Position numbers and translations under genes: made by a program | Notes under the pieces: model-generated | The model's input: the letters and a program-made list of their open reading frames with translations, nothing else | Told to the model about the DNA's origin: nothing | Database searches by the model: none | Origin: Mariprofundus sp. | GTDB taxonomy: Bacteria > Pseudomonadota > Zetaproteobacteria > Mariprofundales > Mariprofundaceae | DNA length: 45,212 bases | Direction of reading: 5' to 3' | Assembly: GCA_021772835.1 (NCBI GenBank) | Contig: JAJFLE010000028.1 | Coordinates: 1 to 45,212 of the forward strand | Part shown: positions 25,528 through 33,148 of the stretch, piece after piece | Numbering within the stretch: the first letter of the stretch is position 1 | Layout of the letters: each line of letters opens with the position of its first letter

Positions 25528-26297
25528 TGAAGACCCCCGACGAAAAAACAGGCGGTTTTACCCCCCACTCCAGTATGGAGGCTGTTCGCAGCCACATCCT
25601 CAGTGACCCTGATAGCGGCATGTATGAAGAAGATTATTCGAATGACGTCACCCATGACGGCTGGATGGTGGCTTATCTGGACCTTATGACATTGCTGCTG
25701 GCGCTATTTATTATTATGGGAGCGGTCAGCCATGCCAAGGCTGGCATGAAGATGCAGTCCCCTTCGTCACCGCAGAAAACTGCTACACAGGGGACGCCTG
25801 TATCGGACAATGCAACAATCAAACGCCAGGGCCAGCGACAGGGTATGGAAGACAGTGTTCAACGCATATTGGGTAGCAATTCACTCGGCGGTGTCATGGA
25901 TTACAAAATGTCACCGGGTCAAATTCGTCTGCAGATGCATGCCAGCATGCTGTTTGATGCAGCGGGCACCGGTTTAAGTGACAAAGCCATGCATACGCTG
26001 AAAAACATTGCTCTGGTTCTGCATAACTATCGCGGCAAAGTTGAGGTGGCAGGTCACACGGACAATATTCCGCTCAGCAGAGGCCGATACAATTCCAACT
26101 GGGAACTTTCCAGTGCACGTGCATCAGCCGTGGTAGAGGCATTAATTAGCCTCGGCATTCCGCCTGAACGTCTGCATGCCACCGGTTTTGCCGACACCAT
26201 GCCATTGGCATCCAACGCTACGCCTGAAGGGCGCTCAAAAAATCGTCGTGTGGAATTCGTTGTAGAGATGGGGCCGGAGTTCCTATTCGAGCGTTAG
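25527..26297 (+). CDS. motB: Flagellar motor stator protein MotB
   Basis: 256 residues. A cytoplasmic N-terminal stretch of about 44 residues, longer than usual, precedes one membrane segment with the ion-carrying Asp52 ([20 protein letters not shown]). A plug/linker follows, then a C-terminal OmpA-like peptidoglycan-binding domain at about 150-250 ([47 protein letters not shown]). It anchors the stator to the cell wall. It is translated from an ATG overlapping motA's stop codon. No other flagellar genes are in the window. The convergent aminotransferase ends eight bases after it. Confidence 0.94.
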   Translation: MKTPDEKTGGFTPHSSMEAVRSHILSDPDSGMYEEDYSNDVTHDGWMVAYLDLMTLLLALFIIMGAVSHAKAGMKMQSPSSPQKTATQGTPVSDNATIKRQGQRQGMEDSVQRILGSNSLGGVMDYKMSPGQIRLQMHASMLFDAAGTGLSDKAMHTLKNIALVLHNYRGKVEVAGHTDNIPLSRGRYNSNWELSSARASAVVEALISLGIPPERLHATGFADTMPLASNATPEGRSKNRRVEFVVEMGPEFLFER

Positions 26298-26304
26298 CTC
26301 ACAG

Positions 26305-27438
26305 CTACAATGGTACAATCGAATGGAAAGCTTCAGGCAGGTTGTCCAGGGATGAATAAACGTGTGGTGCAAAACGTATACCACCGGCACGGTTAGCACA
26401 GATAATACCTGCCGCCATCAACCTGCGATACAAAGCTGCGTGCCCTTCCCGGTCCAACCCCTTATGGCAAAAAGTAACGATCCCGGCATATCGACCGGAT
26501 TGATCGGGTGAAATCAGCTCAAGTTGTGCTTCGGAATCAACCCAGTCGATCAGCACTTTTGCATTGGCAAGCACAGCCTGCTCCACCCGATCCATGCCGA
26601 CCTCTTCAAACAGAGAGAGGCTGGCATTGAGGGCATAGATACCGAGCATGTTCGGGCTACCGGGCTCAAAGCGACGGGCAGATCCGGCCGGTGTCCAGTC
26701 AAGCGCATCGAAATCACCCACCCGCTCCACCATATGCCAGCCGAATTGTGAGAGTTTCAACTGATCACGTGCTTCGGCTCTGGAATAAAACAGAGAAATC
26801 CCTTCCGGCCCAAGCATCCATTTATGAGCATCCGCCACCACGAAATCGGCATGACAAGCTTGTGCATCAAACTGCAAAGCACCCAGGCTCTGGATGGCAT
26901 CGACACAGAACAACATATTGTGATTCTGGCAGAACTGCCCCAGTCGATTCAGGTCCATACAAAGGCCAGTGCCATACTGAACCGAACTGACCGTCAGCAA
27001 CCGCGTTCGTTCATCGCACAAGGTCAGCATTGCGGTTTCCGGATCATCGCCGGAAATATCGGCCAACCGCAGCTCCACACCCTTATCTTTCAGGGATTCC
27101 CAGACAATGCGATTGGAGGGAAACTCCTGATTACTGGAAACGATATTGTCGCCCGATTTCCAGTCGATGCCGTAGGCAATCAGCGAAAGCGCTTCGGAAG
27201 TGTTTTTGCACAGCGCGATATCGTCCGTCGATTCAGCATTGACCAGGCGCTTAAGCCGCCCACGCAATTCTCGCTCTGTTTTCATCCATTCAGGATAACC
27301 GGCCGCGCCGCGAAACATGTTTTCATCGGCAAAAGCTCTGACCGCATCTCGCGTACGCCTGGGCCAGACACCAACGGCGGCGTGGTTCAGATAGAGCAAA
27401 TCATCATCAAGTGGAAACTCTTCAATCAGGATATTCAT
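26305..27438 (-). CDS. Class V aminotransferase / cysteine desulfurase-like PLP enzyme
   Basis: 377 residues. PLP-binding Lys206 is in DAHKWMLGPEGISLFY, with the pyridoxal Asp in FCVDAIQSLG and the family start YLNHAAVGVWPRRTRDAV. The match is closest to the isopenicillin N epimerase-like and SufS-like branch; the Cys loop of true cysteine desulfurases is not evident (the region near 320-345 is REGHAALYRRLMAAGIICA). I therefore call only the family. Its substrate is unknown. It converges with motB and its upstream side faces the integron-cassette region. Confidence 0.88.
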   Translation of the reverse strand: MNILIEEFPLDDDLLYLNHAAVGVWPRRTRDAVRAFADENMFRGAAGYPEWMKTERELRGRLKRLVNAESTDDIALCKNTSEALSLIAYGIDWKSGDNIVSSNQEFPSNRIVWESLKDKGVELRLADISGDDPETAMLTLCDERTRLLTVSSVQYGTGLCMDLNRLGQFCQNHNMLFCVDAIQSLGALQFDAQACHADFVVADAHKWMLGPEGISLFYSRAEARDQLKLSQFGWHMVERVGDFDALDWTPAGSARRFEPGSPNMLGIYALNASLSLFEEVGMDRVEQAVLANAKVLIDWVDSEAQLELISPDQSGRYAGIVTFCHKGLDREGHAALYRRLMAAGIICANRAGGIRFAPHVYSSLDNLPEAFHSIVPL

Positions 27439-27522
27439 TAGCCTACTCCACCGCTGTTGCTGGCCTTCTGCAAGTAACTACATCTCTCTGTTTGGCTGGG
27501 TGATATATAATCGCGATACATT

Positions 27523-27759
27523 TCATTTTTTATCTGATCGGATTTTCCCATATTTACGGGGCAGACAGGTTGAAATCGTAGTCATATGATGTGGACAAGC
27601 AAACAATAATGATAGTGTTGTTGTAACAAATAAAGGAAGTGGAAATTGGTAATGCTCAGCAAACCAATCGAGTGTGACACCATCAATCTTCGTTTCTGGA
27701 AAAAATACTGATATATTAGCAACAACTAGAAACTGGAAAAGTGTTAACGGCAACAACAT
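27523..27759 (-). CDS. Doubtful small membrane protein
   Basis: A minus-strand frame from the ATG at 27759 gives about 78 residues with two hydrophobic stretches (MLLPLTLFQFLVVANISVFF, and FPLPLFVTTTLSLLFACP). It lies in a 350-base gap that should also carry the promoter of the plus-strand DUF1348 gene. The upstream ribosome binding site is weak. It could be chance in an AT-rich spacer. Nothing else is visible in 27439-27791. Confidence 0.25.
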   Translation of the reverse strand: MLLPLTLFQFLVVANISVFFPETKIDGVTLDWFAEHYQFPLPLFVTTTLSLLFACPHHMTTISTCLPRKYGKIRSDKK

Positions 27760-27791
27760 AGCGCCAGCCCCAATCCGAGGAGAATCGCAAT

Positions 27792-28265
27792 ATGACCATT
27801 GAGTCCAGACCACCACTTCCGCCTTTCAATGCCGAAACAGCTGTTAAGAAAGTTCGACTTGCAGAGGATGCCTGGAATTCGCGTGACCCTGACCGTGTGT
27901 CTTTAGCCTACACATTGGACAGTCAGTGGCGTAATCGGGGCGAATTTCTATCCGGGCGTAAGCAGATTGTTTCTTTCTTGCAACGCAAGTGGAGCAAAGA
28001 GTTTGATTATCGACTAATCAAGGAGTTGTGGGTTTCCGACGGCAATAGAATTGCGGTGCGGTTCGCTTATGAGTGGCATGATGAAACCGGGGCTTGGTTC
28101 CGGGCTTATGGGAACGAAAACTGGGAGTTCGCCGATTCAGGGTTAATGAGGCTGCGCATTGCAAGCATTAATGATCTGCCAATAAAGGAATCTGAAAGAA
28201 AATACCATTGGCCGCTCGGTCGTCGCCCAGATGATCATCCGGGGTTGTCGGAACTAGGCCTATAA
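27792..28265 (+). CDS. DUF1348 (NTF2-like fold) protein
   Basis: 157 residues. The sequence follows the DUF1348 / nuclear transport factor 2-like family: [96 protein letters not shown], and [19 protein letters not shown] (quoted in parts). Members are small single-domain proteins with an NTF2 cone; function not established. GGAGAA precedes the ATG. It is followed within ten bases by an attC-like site, so I read it as the first gene of an integron-cassette-like array. Confidence 0.85.
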   Translation: MTIESRPPLPPFNAETAVKKVRLAEDAWNSRDPDRVSLAYTLDSQWRNRGEFLSGRKQIVSFLQRKWSKEFDYRLIKELWVSDGNRIAVRFAYEWHDETGAWFRAYGNENWEFADSGLMRLRIASINDLPIKESERKYHWPLGRRPDDHPGLSELGL

Positions 28266-28274
28266 ATTCAACGT

Positions 28275-28345
28275 GAATAACAATGCTGCTCGTCGACAGG
28301 TGATCTCGCTTCGCTCCACACCTGCGGGTGAACAGTACGTTATGT
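28275..28345 (+). repeat. attC-like site 1 (integron cassette boundary)
   Basis: A 71-base imperfect inverted repeat. The outer boxes are GAATAAC and GTTATGT; inner arms include CAGGTG (28297-28302) pairing with CACCTG (28318-28323), with unpaired bases on one side as in attC hairpins. It follows the DUF1348 stop codon by nine bases and precedes the DUF1801 gene, the position expected for an attC. Confidence 0.6.
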
Positions 28346-28365
28346 GTAAAAGGAGCCTGGTTTAT

Positions 28366-28785
28366 ATGGATAAATTTATAAACTCTGAAGTTGCAAAAGT
28401 GTTCAGGAGTTACCCTGATCCCATGCGCCAAAAATTACTGTATCTGCGTCAACTGATTCTGGATACTGTATCAGAAATGGAAGGCGCGGTTCAATTAGAA
28501 GAGACACTAAAATGGGGTGAGCCAAGCTACCTCACTAAGAATGGAAGTACTGTCCGGTTGGGTTGGAAAAAATCTAAGCCAAATCACTATGCCATGTATT
28601 TTCATTGCACAACCCGACTGGTTGAAACATTCAAGGAACTTTACCGGGATTGTTTAACATTTGAGGGAAACAGAGCGATTGTGTTTCATGAAAACAGTAA
28701 AATACCCGAGGATGAGTTGAAGCATTGCATCAAATTGTCCCTTACTTATCATGATCGAAAACATCTTCAATTGTTGGGTGCATGA
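28366..28785 (+). CDS. DUF1801 domain protein
   Basis: 139 residues from the ATG at 28366, which has AAAGGAG upstream; the open frame extends back to 28273 but that part overlaps the attC-like site. The DUF1801 (YdhG-like) pattern is clear: FRSYPDPMRQKLLYLRQLIL, ETLKWGEPSYLTKNGSTVRLGW, NHYAMYFHCTTRLVETFKEL and NRAIVFHENSKIPEDELKH. The family is small, cytoplasmic and of unknown function. It is a one-gene cassette with an attC-like hairpin on each side, common cargo in chromosomal integrons. Confidence 0.85.
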   Translation: MDKFINSEVAKVFRSYPDPMRQKLLYLRQLILDTVSEMEGAVQLEETLKWGEPSYLTKNGSTVRLGWKKSKPNHYAMYFHCTTRLVETFKELYRDCLTFEGNRAIVFHENSKIPEDELKHCIKLSLTYHDRKHLQLLGA

Positions 28786-28788
28786 AAA

Positions 28789-28855
28789 CAACTGATAATA
28801 GATAATCTGTGAGGGACTTTCGTTTCGCTACACCCCCTCACAAAGAGTTGTCAGG
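28789..28855 (+). repeat. attC-like site 2 (degenerate)
   Basis: Just after the DUF1801 stop, ACAACT pairs with AGTTGT, and TGTGAGGG with CCCTCACA around an 18-20 base loop that contains TTTCGTTTCGC. The outer box GTTGTCA differs from the attC consensus. It may be a decayed attC or a plain hairpin. Confidence 0.4.
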
Positions 28856-28983
28856 CAGTGCCCAAACGGCACCTGACCGTGGGAAGACATTATGGCTACA
28901 TTTAATCGAAGCATAGTGGAACCCGTGGCAACTTAAGACACCGACCGGAAAGTCGGAGTACACGATGCATGTCGAGAAGGCCT

Positions 28984-29156
28984 CGGGGTCAGGTCTTGCT
29001 TCGCGCTTTTTTCGGTTATGAGCTTTGGGGCTTGGTTTGGTTTTACGTATTTCGGCCTTCTACCCATTGCATATATTGGAAGTTTTAATCACTCTGTATC
29101 ATGTTACTAACGGATATGGAGGGGTTTAAAATGCACGAATCAAGACCTGACCCCCG
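28984..29156. repeat. REPIN-like inverted-repeat element
   Basis: CGGGGTCAGGTCTTGCTTCG at 28984-29003 and its near-exact inverse CGAATCAAGACCTGACCCCCG at 29136-29156 (first 20 bases shown as CGAATCAAGACCTGACCCCC) bound about 130 bases without a gene. GGGGTCAGGTCTTG is a motif often found as REP-type repeats mobilised by Y1 (TnpA-REP) transposases. The element sits inside a cassette and its right arm directly abuts a truncated gene. The stretch from 28856 to 28983 shows only a short hairpin at 28852-28875 (CAGGCAGTGCC/GGCACCTG). Confidence 0.55.
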
Positions 29157-29281
29157 CTTGCATGAACGAAGGTCCGGGAGCTATTCCAACGATCAAGCAG
29201 CTCGCCGACACAGGCTCTTGGTACGCTGGTGAACTCATTGAGCACATCAAAACATATGGGGGCGTTAATCCTAATGCATAA
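29157..29281 (+). pseudogene. 3' fragment of a cassette gene
   Basis: After the inverted repeat the frame reads ACMNEGPGAIPTIKQLADTG, then SWYAGELIEHIKTYGGVNPNA and a TAA at 29279-29281. This is well-formed protein sequence with no start region; the 5' part appears replaced by the REPIN-like element. An internal ATG at 29162 could yield 39 residues. I do not recognise the family. The stop is three bases before the next attC, which is normal for cassettes. Confidence 0.5.
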
Positions 29282-29284
29282 GAC

Positions 29285-29351
29285 GCCGAACCCATCATTC
29301 CACCGGACCTGCGCGAAAAGCCGCGCAGGCCGGTGAATTCAAACGTTAGGG
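29285..29351 (+). repeat. attC site 3
   Basis: A well-formed attC: outer boxes GCCGAAC (29285-29291) and GTTAGGG (29345-29351), inner arms CCACCGG/CCGGTG and CCTGCGCG/CGCGCAGG around loop AAAAGC, with an extrahelical base. It is nearly identical in its central part to attC site 4 at 30052-30118. Confidence 0.8.
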
Positions 29352-29358
29352 GCAAGCC

Positions 29359-30045
29359 GTGACCCATCCGCTGGTCGTTCCGCTTCATGTTTCTGGCCGC
29401 TCGAAATCGCACGCACTCATGTACTTTCGCATGTGTGCCCGTTCACTCGCTACCTACAAGCATCGGGCGAACCAACTGAATGGGCTAGACCGCCTCGACC
29501 CTAAGTATGACCACATGTATTCCGTCGTCGAAGAGGCCGCAGTAGAGCCTGTCGTCTACGCCGGGATGTGCCTCGAAGCCACACTCTATGACTTGGCCGT
29601 GTGTTTGTTCGGGGAGGAATTTATTGAACACACCGACAAACTAGATCCACTCGCAAAATTCTTTGTGCTTGCGCAGTTTGTCGACAAACAACCGCCGAAT
29701 AAAGCCAGTGTCACATATCAAACGATCCAAACCGTCGTTACTGCTAGGAACCGACTGGTGCACTCCAAGTCGCAGCCGGGCATAGATGGATTCAACATTG
29801 GGAAGGTCATGGGTCGAGCCCAAAAGCTGCATGAACAGCATATGTTGGGGATTACTTCATCTTTCCGCTCGCTCGTTCTATTGTCGCTGTACTTTGACGG
29901 AAACATCTTCGAAGAACTTCGGATCATCCCATCGTTCAAGAAGCAGGAGTATTGGGTTGATATCGTCCCAAAGGAACTCCATGAAGACGTCAAGTGGTGT
30001 ATCACCGCCTCTCGCAAAGAGCAGCAGCAGGGGGAGAAGAAGTGA
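29359..30045 (+). CDS. Cassette protein with a HEPN-like RNRLVH motif, function unknown
   Basis: 228 residues from a GTG at 29359, eight bases after the attC, with GGGG as ribosome binding site. The protein is largely helical. The stretch TYQTIQTVVTARNRLVHSKS contains Arg130-Asn131-x3-His135, which fits the R-x4-H signature of HEPN ribonuclease domains (found in toxins, Abi and defence proteins). No second domain or antitoxin-like partner is present. The HEPN reading rests on one motif and on helical character. The gene is a single cassette between two similar attC sites, which suggests acquisition as a mobile cassette. Confidence 0.6.
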   Translation: MTHPLVVPLHVSGRSKSHALMYFRMCARSLATYKHRANQLNGLDRLDPKYDHMYSVVEEAAVEPVVYAGMCLEATLYDLAVCLFGEEFIEHTDKLDPLAKFFVLAQFVDKQPPNKASVTYQTIQTVVTARNRLVHSKSQPGIDGFNIGKVMGRAQKLHEQHMLGITSSFRSLVLLSLYFDGNIFEELRIIPSFKKQEYWVDIVPKELHEDVKWCITASRKEQQQGEKK

Positions 30046-30051
30046 TCAGCC

Positions 30052-30118
30052 CTCTAACCCACCATTTCACCGAACCTGTGCAAAAAGCCGCGCAGGCTGG
30101 TGAATTCAGACGTTAAAG
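30052..30118 (+). repeat. attC site 4
   Basis: Outer boxes CTCTAAC (30052-30058) and GTTAAAG (30112-30118); arms TTCACCG/TGGTGAA and CCTGTGC/GCGCAGG with loop AAAAAGCC. The stretch AAAAGCCGCGCAGG..GGTGAATTCA is shared with attC site 3, so the two cassettes probably came from the same pool. Confidence 0.8.
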
Positions 30119-30153
30119 TACACATTCAAATCCATTTTATTTTGGGGAATGAC

Positions 30154-30874
30154 ATGTCAGCAAAGACGGTTAATGAAGAGGCAGCTCAAACAGTATCCCC
30201 TCGCCATTGGATCAGATTAGTTGCGGGTATTTCTCCTGATCCCGCTGATTTTATTCATATGCGGCGGGGATCTCGGCTGGTGGCAGGCGTGGCTATTTTC
30301 CATACTGATCCTGGCCGCTGCTATTGGTGGGCGCATGTGGGCGGAACAACGACATCCAGGATTAACAGCCGAAAGACAAAATATTGAAAATATCCAAAAC
30401 GCAAAAGCCTGGGACAAAGCGCTTGCTCCACTGATGGCGGAGAGTATCGGGTTTCCTATGGTCATAGTCGCAGGGCTGAACCACCGCTATAACTAGTCCT
30501 CCGAATTTCCGCTATGGCTCATCGTGATTGGCTTCGTTTTGATCTCGCTCGGGTACGCTTTCGCTGCATGGGTATTGGCAGAAAATCGCTTTTTCTCCAG
30601 CGTGGTACGCATTCAGACAGATCGAGGGCATGTGGTGTGTGACAGTGGCCCGTACCGGCTTGTGCGGCATCCGGGTTATGCCGGAAATATTTTTGCACTG
30701 TTCGCTATTGTTCTTGCTCTGAGCTCGGTATGGGCACTAATTCCTGCGGCGGTAGCATCAATCATCGCGGTGATTATAACCGTACTTGAAGACCAGACTT
30801 TACAGGAAGAGTTACCGGGCTATCGAGACTATGCACGACGCGTGCGCTATCGGTTGATTCCCGGGATATACTGA
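30154..30874 (+). pseudogene. Isoprenylcysteine carboxyl methyltransferase-family protein, broken
   Basis: Three frames together make one membrane methyltransferase of about 240 residues. The start is MSAKTVNEEAAQTVSP at 30154 (GGGGAA upstream); near 30220 one extra base shifts the frame to RVFLLIPLILFICGGDLGWW; a TAG at 30494-30496, probably from a Trp codon, interrupts before SSEFPLWLIVIGFVLI. The C-terminal part has the SAM-binding motif GPYRLVRHPGYAGN and ends VRYRLIPGIY, as in ICMT/PEMT-like proteins. Two independent lesions argue for true decay rather than a sequencing slip. It is the last gene of the cassette array. Confidence 0.75.
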
Positions 30875-30937
30875 GAGACCCGAGTGGTGGGTGTCCCGGA
30901 TCAGAGATTGAGGTCCAACCGAGAGCGTTGCGCGCCG

Positions 30938-31016
30938 CCTGACAAAGGCGTTCAAGTGGATCCAATGCCGCGTCGTTTGCGCTCCTTGCATTGGTCCACT
31001 TACCGCCAACATTAGC
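30938..31016 (+). repeat. attC-like site 5
   Basis: AAGTGGATCCAATG (30954-30967) pairs with CATTGGTCCACTT (30989-31001) with a single extrahelical T, as attC arms do. Outer boxes are CCTGACA (about 30938) and CATTAGC (about 31010). It marks the end of the array, 13 bases from the end of yajQ. Confidence 0.6.
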
Positions 31017-31028
31017 AGAGCCTGTAAA

Positions 31029-31514
31029 TTAATCCCTAAAATTAGTGAATGACAACGGACGATCGGTATCCATGCCTTTAACCAGCGCCATCACCGCCTG
31101 CAGATCATCACGTTTCTTGCCAGTCACACGCACCTGATCACCCTGAATAGAGGATTGCACCTTCATCTTCTCGTCCTTGATCTTTTTAACAATCTTTTTG
31201 GCAAGTTCAGTGCTGACACCTTGTTTGATGGTAATCTCCTGACGCTTGCAGCCGCCACTGGCGTCCTGCGGCTCGCCGTACTCCAGACATTTCGGATCAA
31301 GGTTGCGACGTACCAGTTTGGCGCGCAACAGTTCGGTAACAGTATTCATTTTATTGATGTCGTCACCAACAACCGTAATCGAAGTGTCTCCCAACTCTAT
31401 ACTGGCCTTGGACCCCTTAAAGTCGAAGCGGGTAGTGATCTCCTTGATCACCTGATTCACCGCATTGGTCATCTCCTGCATATCTGTTTCACTGACAACA
31501 TCAAAACTGGGCAT
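31029..31514 (-). CDS. yajQ: YajQ family nucleotide-binding protein
   Basis: 161 residues, full length for the family. It starts MPSFDVVSETDMQEMTNAVN and contains EITTRFDFKGSKASIEL, DDINKMNTVTELLRAKLVRR, IVKKIKDEKMKVQSSIQGDQ and VTGKKRDDLQAVMALVK, the double ferredoxin-like fold of YajQ. Family members bind nucleotides, and a Xanthomonas member binds cyclic di-GMP and acts on transcription. Cytoplasmic. GGAGGG precedes the ATG. Its 3' end faces the cassette array. Confidence 0.95.
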   Translation of the reverse strand: MPSFDVVSETDMQEMTNAVNQVIKEITTRFDFKGSKASIELGDTSITVVGDDINKMNTVTELLRAKLVRRNLDPKCLEYGEPQDASGGCKRQEITIKQGVSTELAKKIVKKIKDEKMKVQSSIQGDQVRVTGKKRDDLQAVMALVKGMDTDRPLSFTNFRD

Positions 31515-31562
31515 AGTCCCTCCAAAAGTCTTTAGCTCGTCCTGAATAGTTCAGAACTACCA

Positions 31563-31607
31563 GGCAGCCCACGGATGGGCTGCCAAAAAAAATGCACGAT
31601 AGTGCAT
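31563..31607 (-). promoter_or_regulatory. Tandem hairpins upstream of yajQ
   Basis: Read on the minus strand, a small hairpin (ATGCAC/GTGCAT, 31592-31607) is followed by eight T and then a strong 9-bp hairpin (GGCAGCCCA/TGGGCTGCC, 31563-31584). The first with its T tract resembles a weak terminator; the second would lie in the yajQ leader, about 50 bases before its start codon. The order suggests shielding from upstream transcription or an attenuator. Confidence 0.4.
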
Positions 31608-31765
31608 GGTTTTGTAAGCAACAGAAAAATCACTTTTTTGCTGCTACGTTCTGAAAAACACATGCATGTAATTTTCAGATTATCCTTTAAACATCGAAAT
31701 GTTGCCTTCGCAAGCTTTGACAAGCAATGCGCCACACTTAGGTTTACCCAATCAGGAGAGTATCT

Positions 31766-33145
31766 TTGCCAAAGAACTTCAATCACGATTTTTCCGACAG
31801 TGCTGCTAACAGAAACGGAAATGCTCGTAAGAGAGCTAAGAAACGCAGTCGCCTGAATTTCCCGGCTTTGCCAAAACTGTCACTGCCCAGGTTACCTCGA
31901 CCGGGCCTGTTTCCTGTTTTCGGTGCCCTGATCGGATTTGCATGCATCATGCTGTTCATCAGCACCGGCAGTGACGATGTCAGTGCCCGCAGTCAGCCGC
32001 ATGAAGAGTGGATCACGCCTGAACTTAGCCTGGCTGCCGATGGCTCGTCGCAAACAACTCAGACAACCCTGCAGTCGGGAGACAATGCCATTTCGGCTTT
32101 GATGCGTCTTGGTTTCGACAGAAAAACCAGTCATAACATCATCTCTGCGGCCAACTCCAGCTACAAATTGAGAAATATTCGTGCGGGCAAAAGCTTCAAA
32201 CGCGTCAACAGCCGACATGGCATTGACCTGTTTTACAACATCGATGCCGGGCAACGTCTGCACCTGAGCCTTCCATCTGGTGAAAAAACCTGGCAATCGA
32301 AACTGGTAAAGCGGCAGGTTTTCACACGCCAACACATGTCCTCGGGCAGCATCGAAGACAGCCTGTTCAGCTCTGCTGCAAGGGCAGGCATGGATCAGCG
32401 CACGACGATGAATCTCGTGGATATCTTTGCCTGGGATATCGACTTTGCCAGGGATATGCGTAGAGGCGACAGCTTTCAGGTCATTTATGAAGAACGTTTC
32501 GATGATGATGGCAGGACGCTGGAAAGCAGCATTCTCGCTGCCAAGTTTGTCAATCAGGGCCAAGAGTTCATGGCTGTGCGTTATGAACAGTCCAATGGCA
32601 AAGTTGATTATTTCGACCCGGATGGCAAAAGTATGCGCAAAGCTTACCTGAAAGCGCCTGTGAAATTTTCCCGCATCTCCTCACGTTTCAAGTTGAAACG
32701 TAAACATCCGGTACTCGGTTACACCCGCGCGCACCGTGGTGTGGATTATGCATCGCCTAGCGGCACACCAGTTCATGCCATTGGCGATGCCCATGTTAGC
32801 TTTGTAGGCTGGAAAGGCGGTTATGGCCGCATCGTGCAGCTTCGCCACAACAACCGTAACCATACCACCTTCTATGCCCACCTGCGCAGTTATGGCAAAG
32901 GCATCAAGAAAGGGGCCCGCATTCGTCAGGGTCAGGTCATCGGTTATGTTGGCATGTCAGGTCTTGCTACGGGACCACATCTGCATTTTGAATTCCGCTC
33001 TCGCGGCCGTGCAGTAAACCCGCTGACGGTTAAACATCCACCAGCCAAACCCATTGAAAAAGCTGAAAAACAGCGTTTTTTACAACAGACCGCCCCGCTT
33101 CTGGGTGATTTGAAGCAACCTCCAATCCAATATGCCTGGGGCTGA
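31766..33145 (+). CDS. M23 family peptidoglycan endopeptidase
   Basis: 459 residues from a TTG start with AGGAGAG five bases upstream. A basic cytoplasmic N-terminus of about 47 residues precedes one membrane segment (about 48-66), so the protein is anchored in the inner membrane facing the periplasm. An OapA/LysM-like region at about 95-180 and a linker lead to the M23 metallopeptidase domain at about 320-420, with zinc ligands His323 and Asp327 (HRGVDYA) and His407, plus His405, in GPHLHFEF. It cuts peptide cross-links, as in MepM-like enzymes. It is followed by kdsD after three bases. Confidence 0.92.
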   Translation: MPKNFNHDFSDSAANRNGNARKRAKKRSRLNFPALPKLSLPRLPRPGLFPVFGALIGFACIMLFISTGSDDVSARSQPHEEWITPELSLAADGSSQTTQTTLQSGDNAISALMRLGFDRKTSHNIISAANSSYKLRNIRAGKSFKRVNSRHGIDLFYNIDAGQRLHLSLPSGEKTWQSKLVKRQVFTRQHMSSGSIEDSLFSSAARAGMDQRTTMNLVDIFAWDIDFARDMRRGDSFQVIYEERFDDDGRTLESSILAAKFVNQGQEFMAVRYEQSNGKVDYFDPDGKSMRKAYLKAPVKFSRISSRFKLKRKHPVLGYTRAHRGVDYASPSGTPVHAIGDAHVSFVGWKGGYGRIVQLRHNNRNHTTFYAHLRSYGKGIKKGARIRQGQVIGYVGMSGLATGPHLHFEFRSRGRAVNPLTVKHPPAKPIEKAEKQRFLQQTAPLLGDLKQPPIQYAWG

Positions 33146-33148
33146 TAT

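Larger units (their letters stand above)
27792..31016 (+). other. Integron cassette array without integrase (CALIN)
   Basis: Five attC-like hairpins separate short plus-strand genes or gene remnants, nearly all with one gene per unit. No integron integrase (IntI) is found in the window. The array lies between two minus-strand housekeeping genes (the class V aminotransferase and yajQ). Two attC sites are strong, three are weaker. Confidence 0.6.

Noticed and set aside
28786..28983. A gene between the DUF1801 cassette and the REPIN-like element
   Set aside because: No open frame with a start signal; only short hairpins are visible.
31892..32563. 223-codon minus-strand frame within the M23 peptidase gene
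   Set aside because: The plus-strand product has a membrane segment and full zinc motifs, so the minus frame is a shadow.
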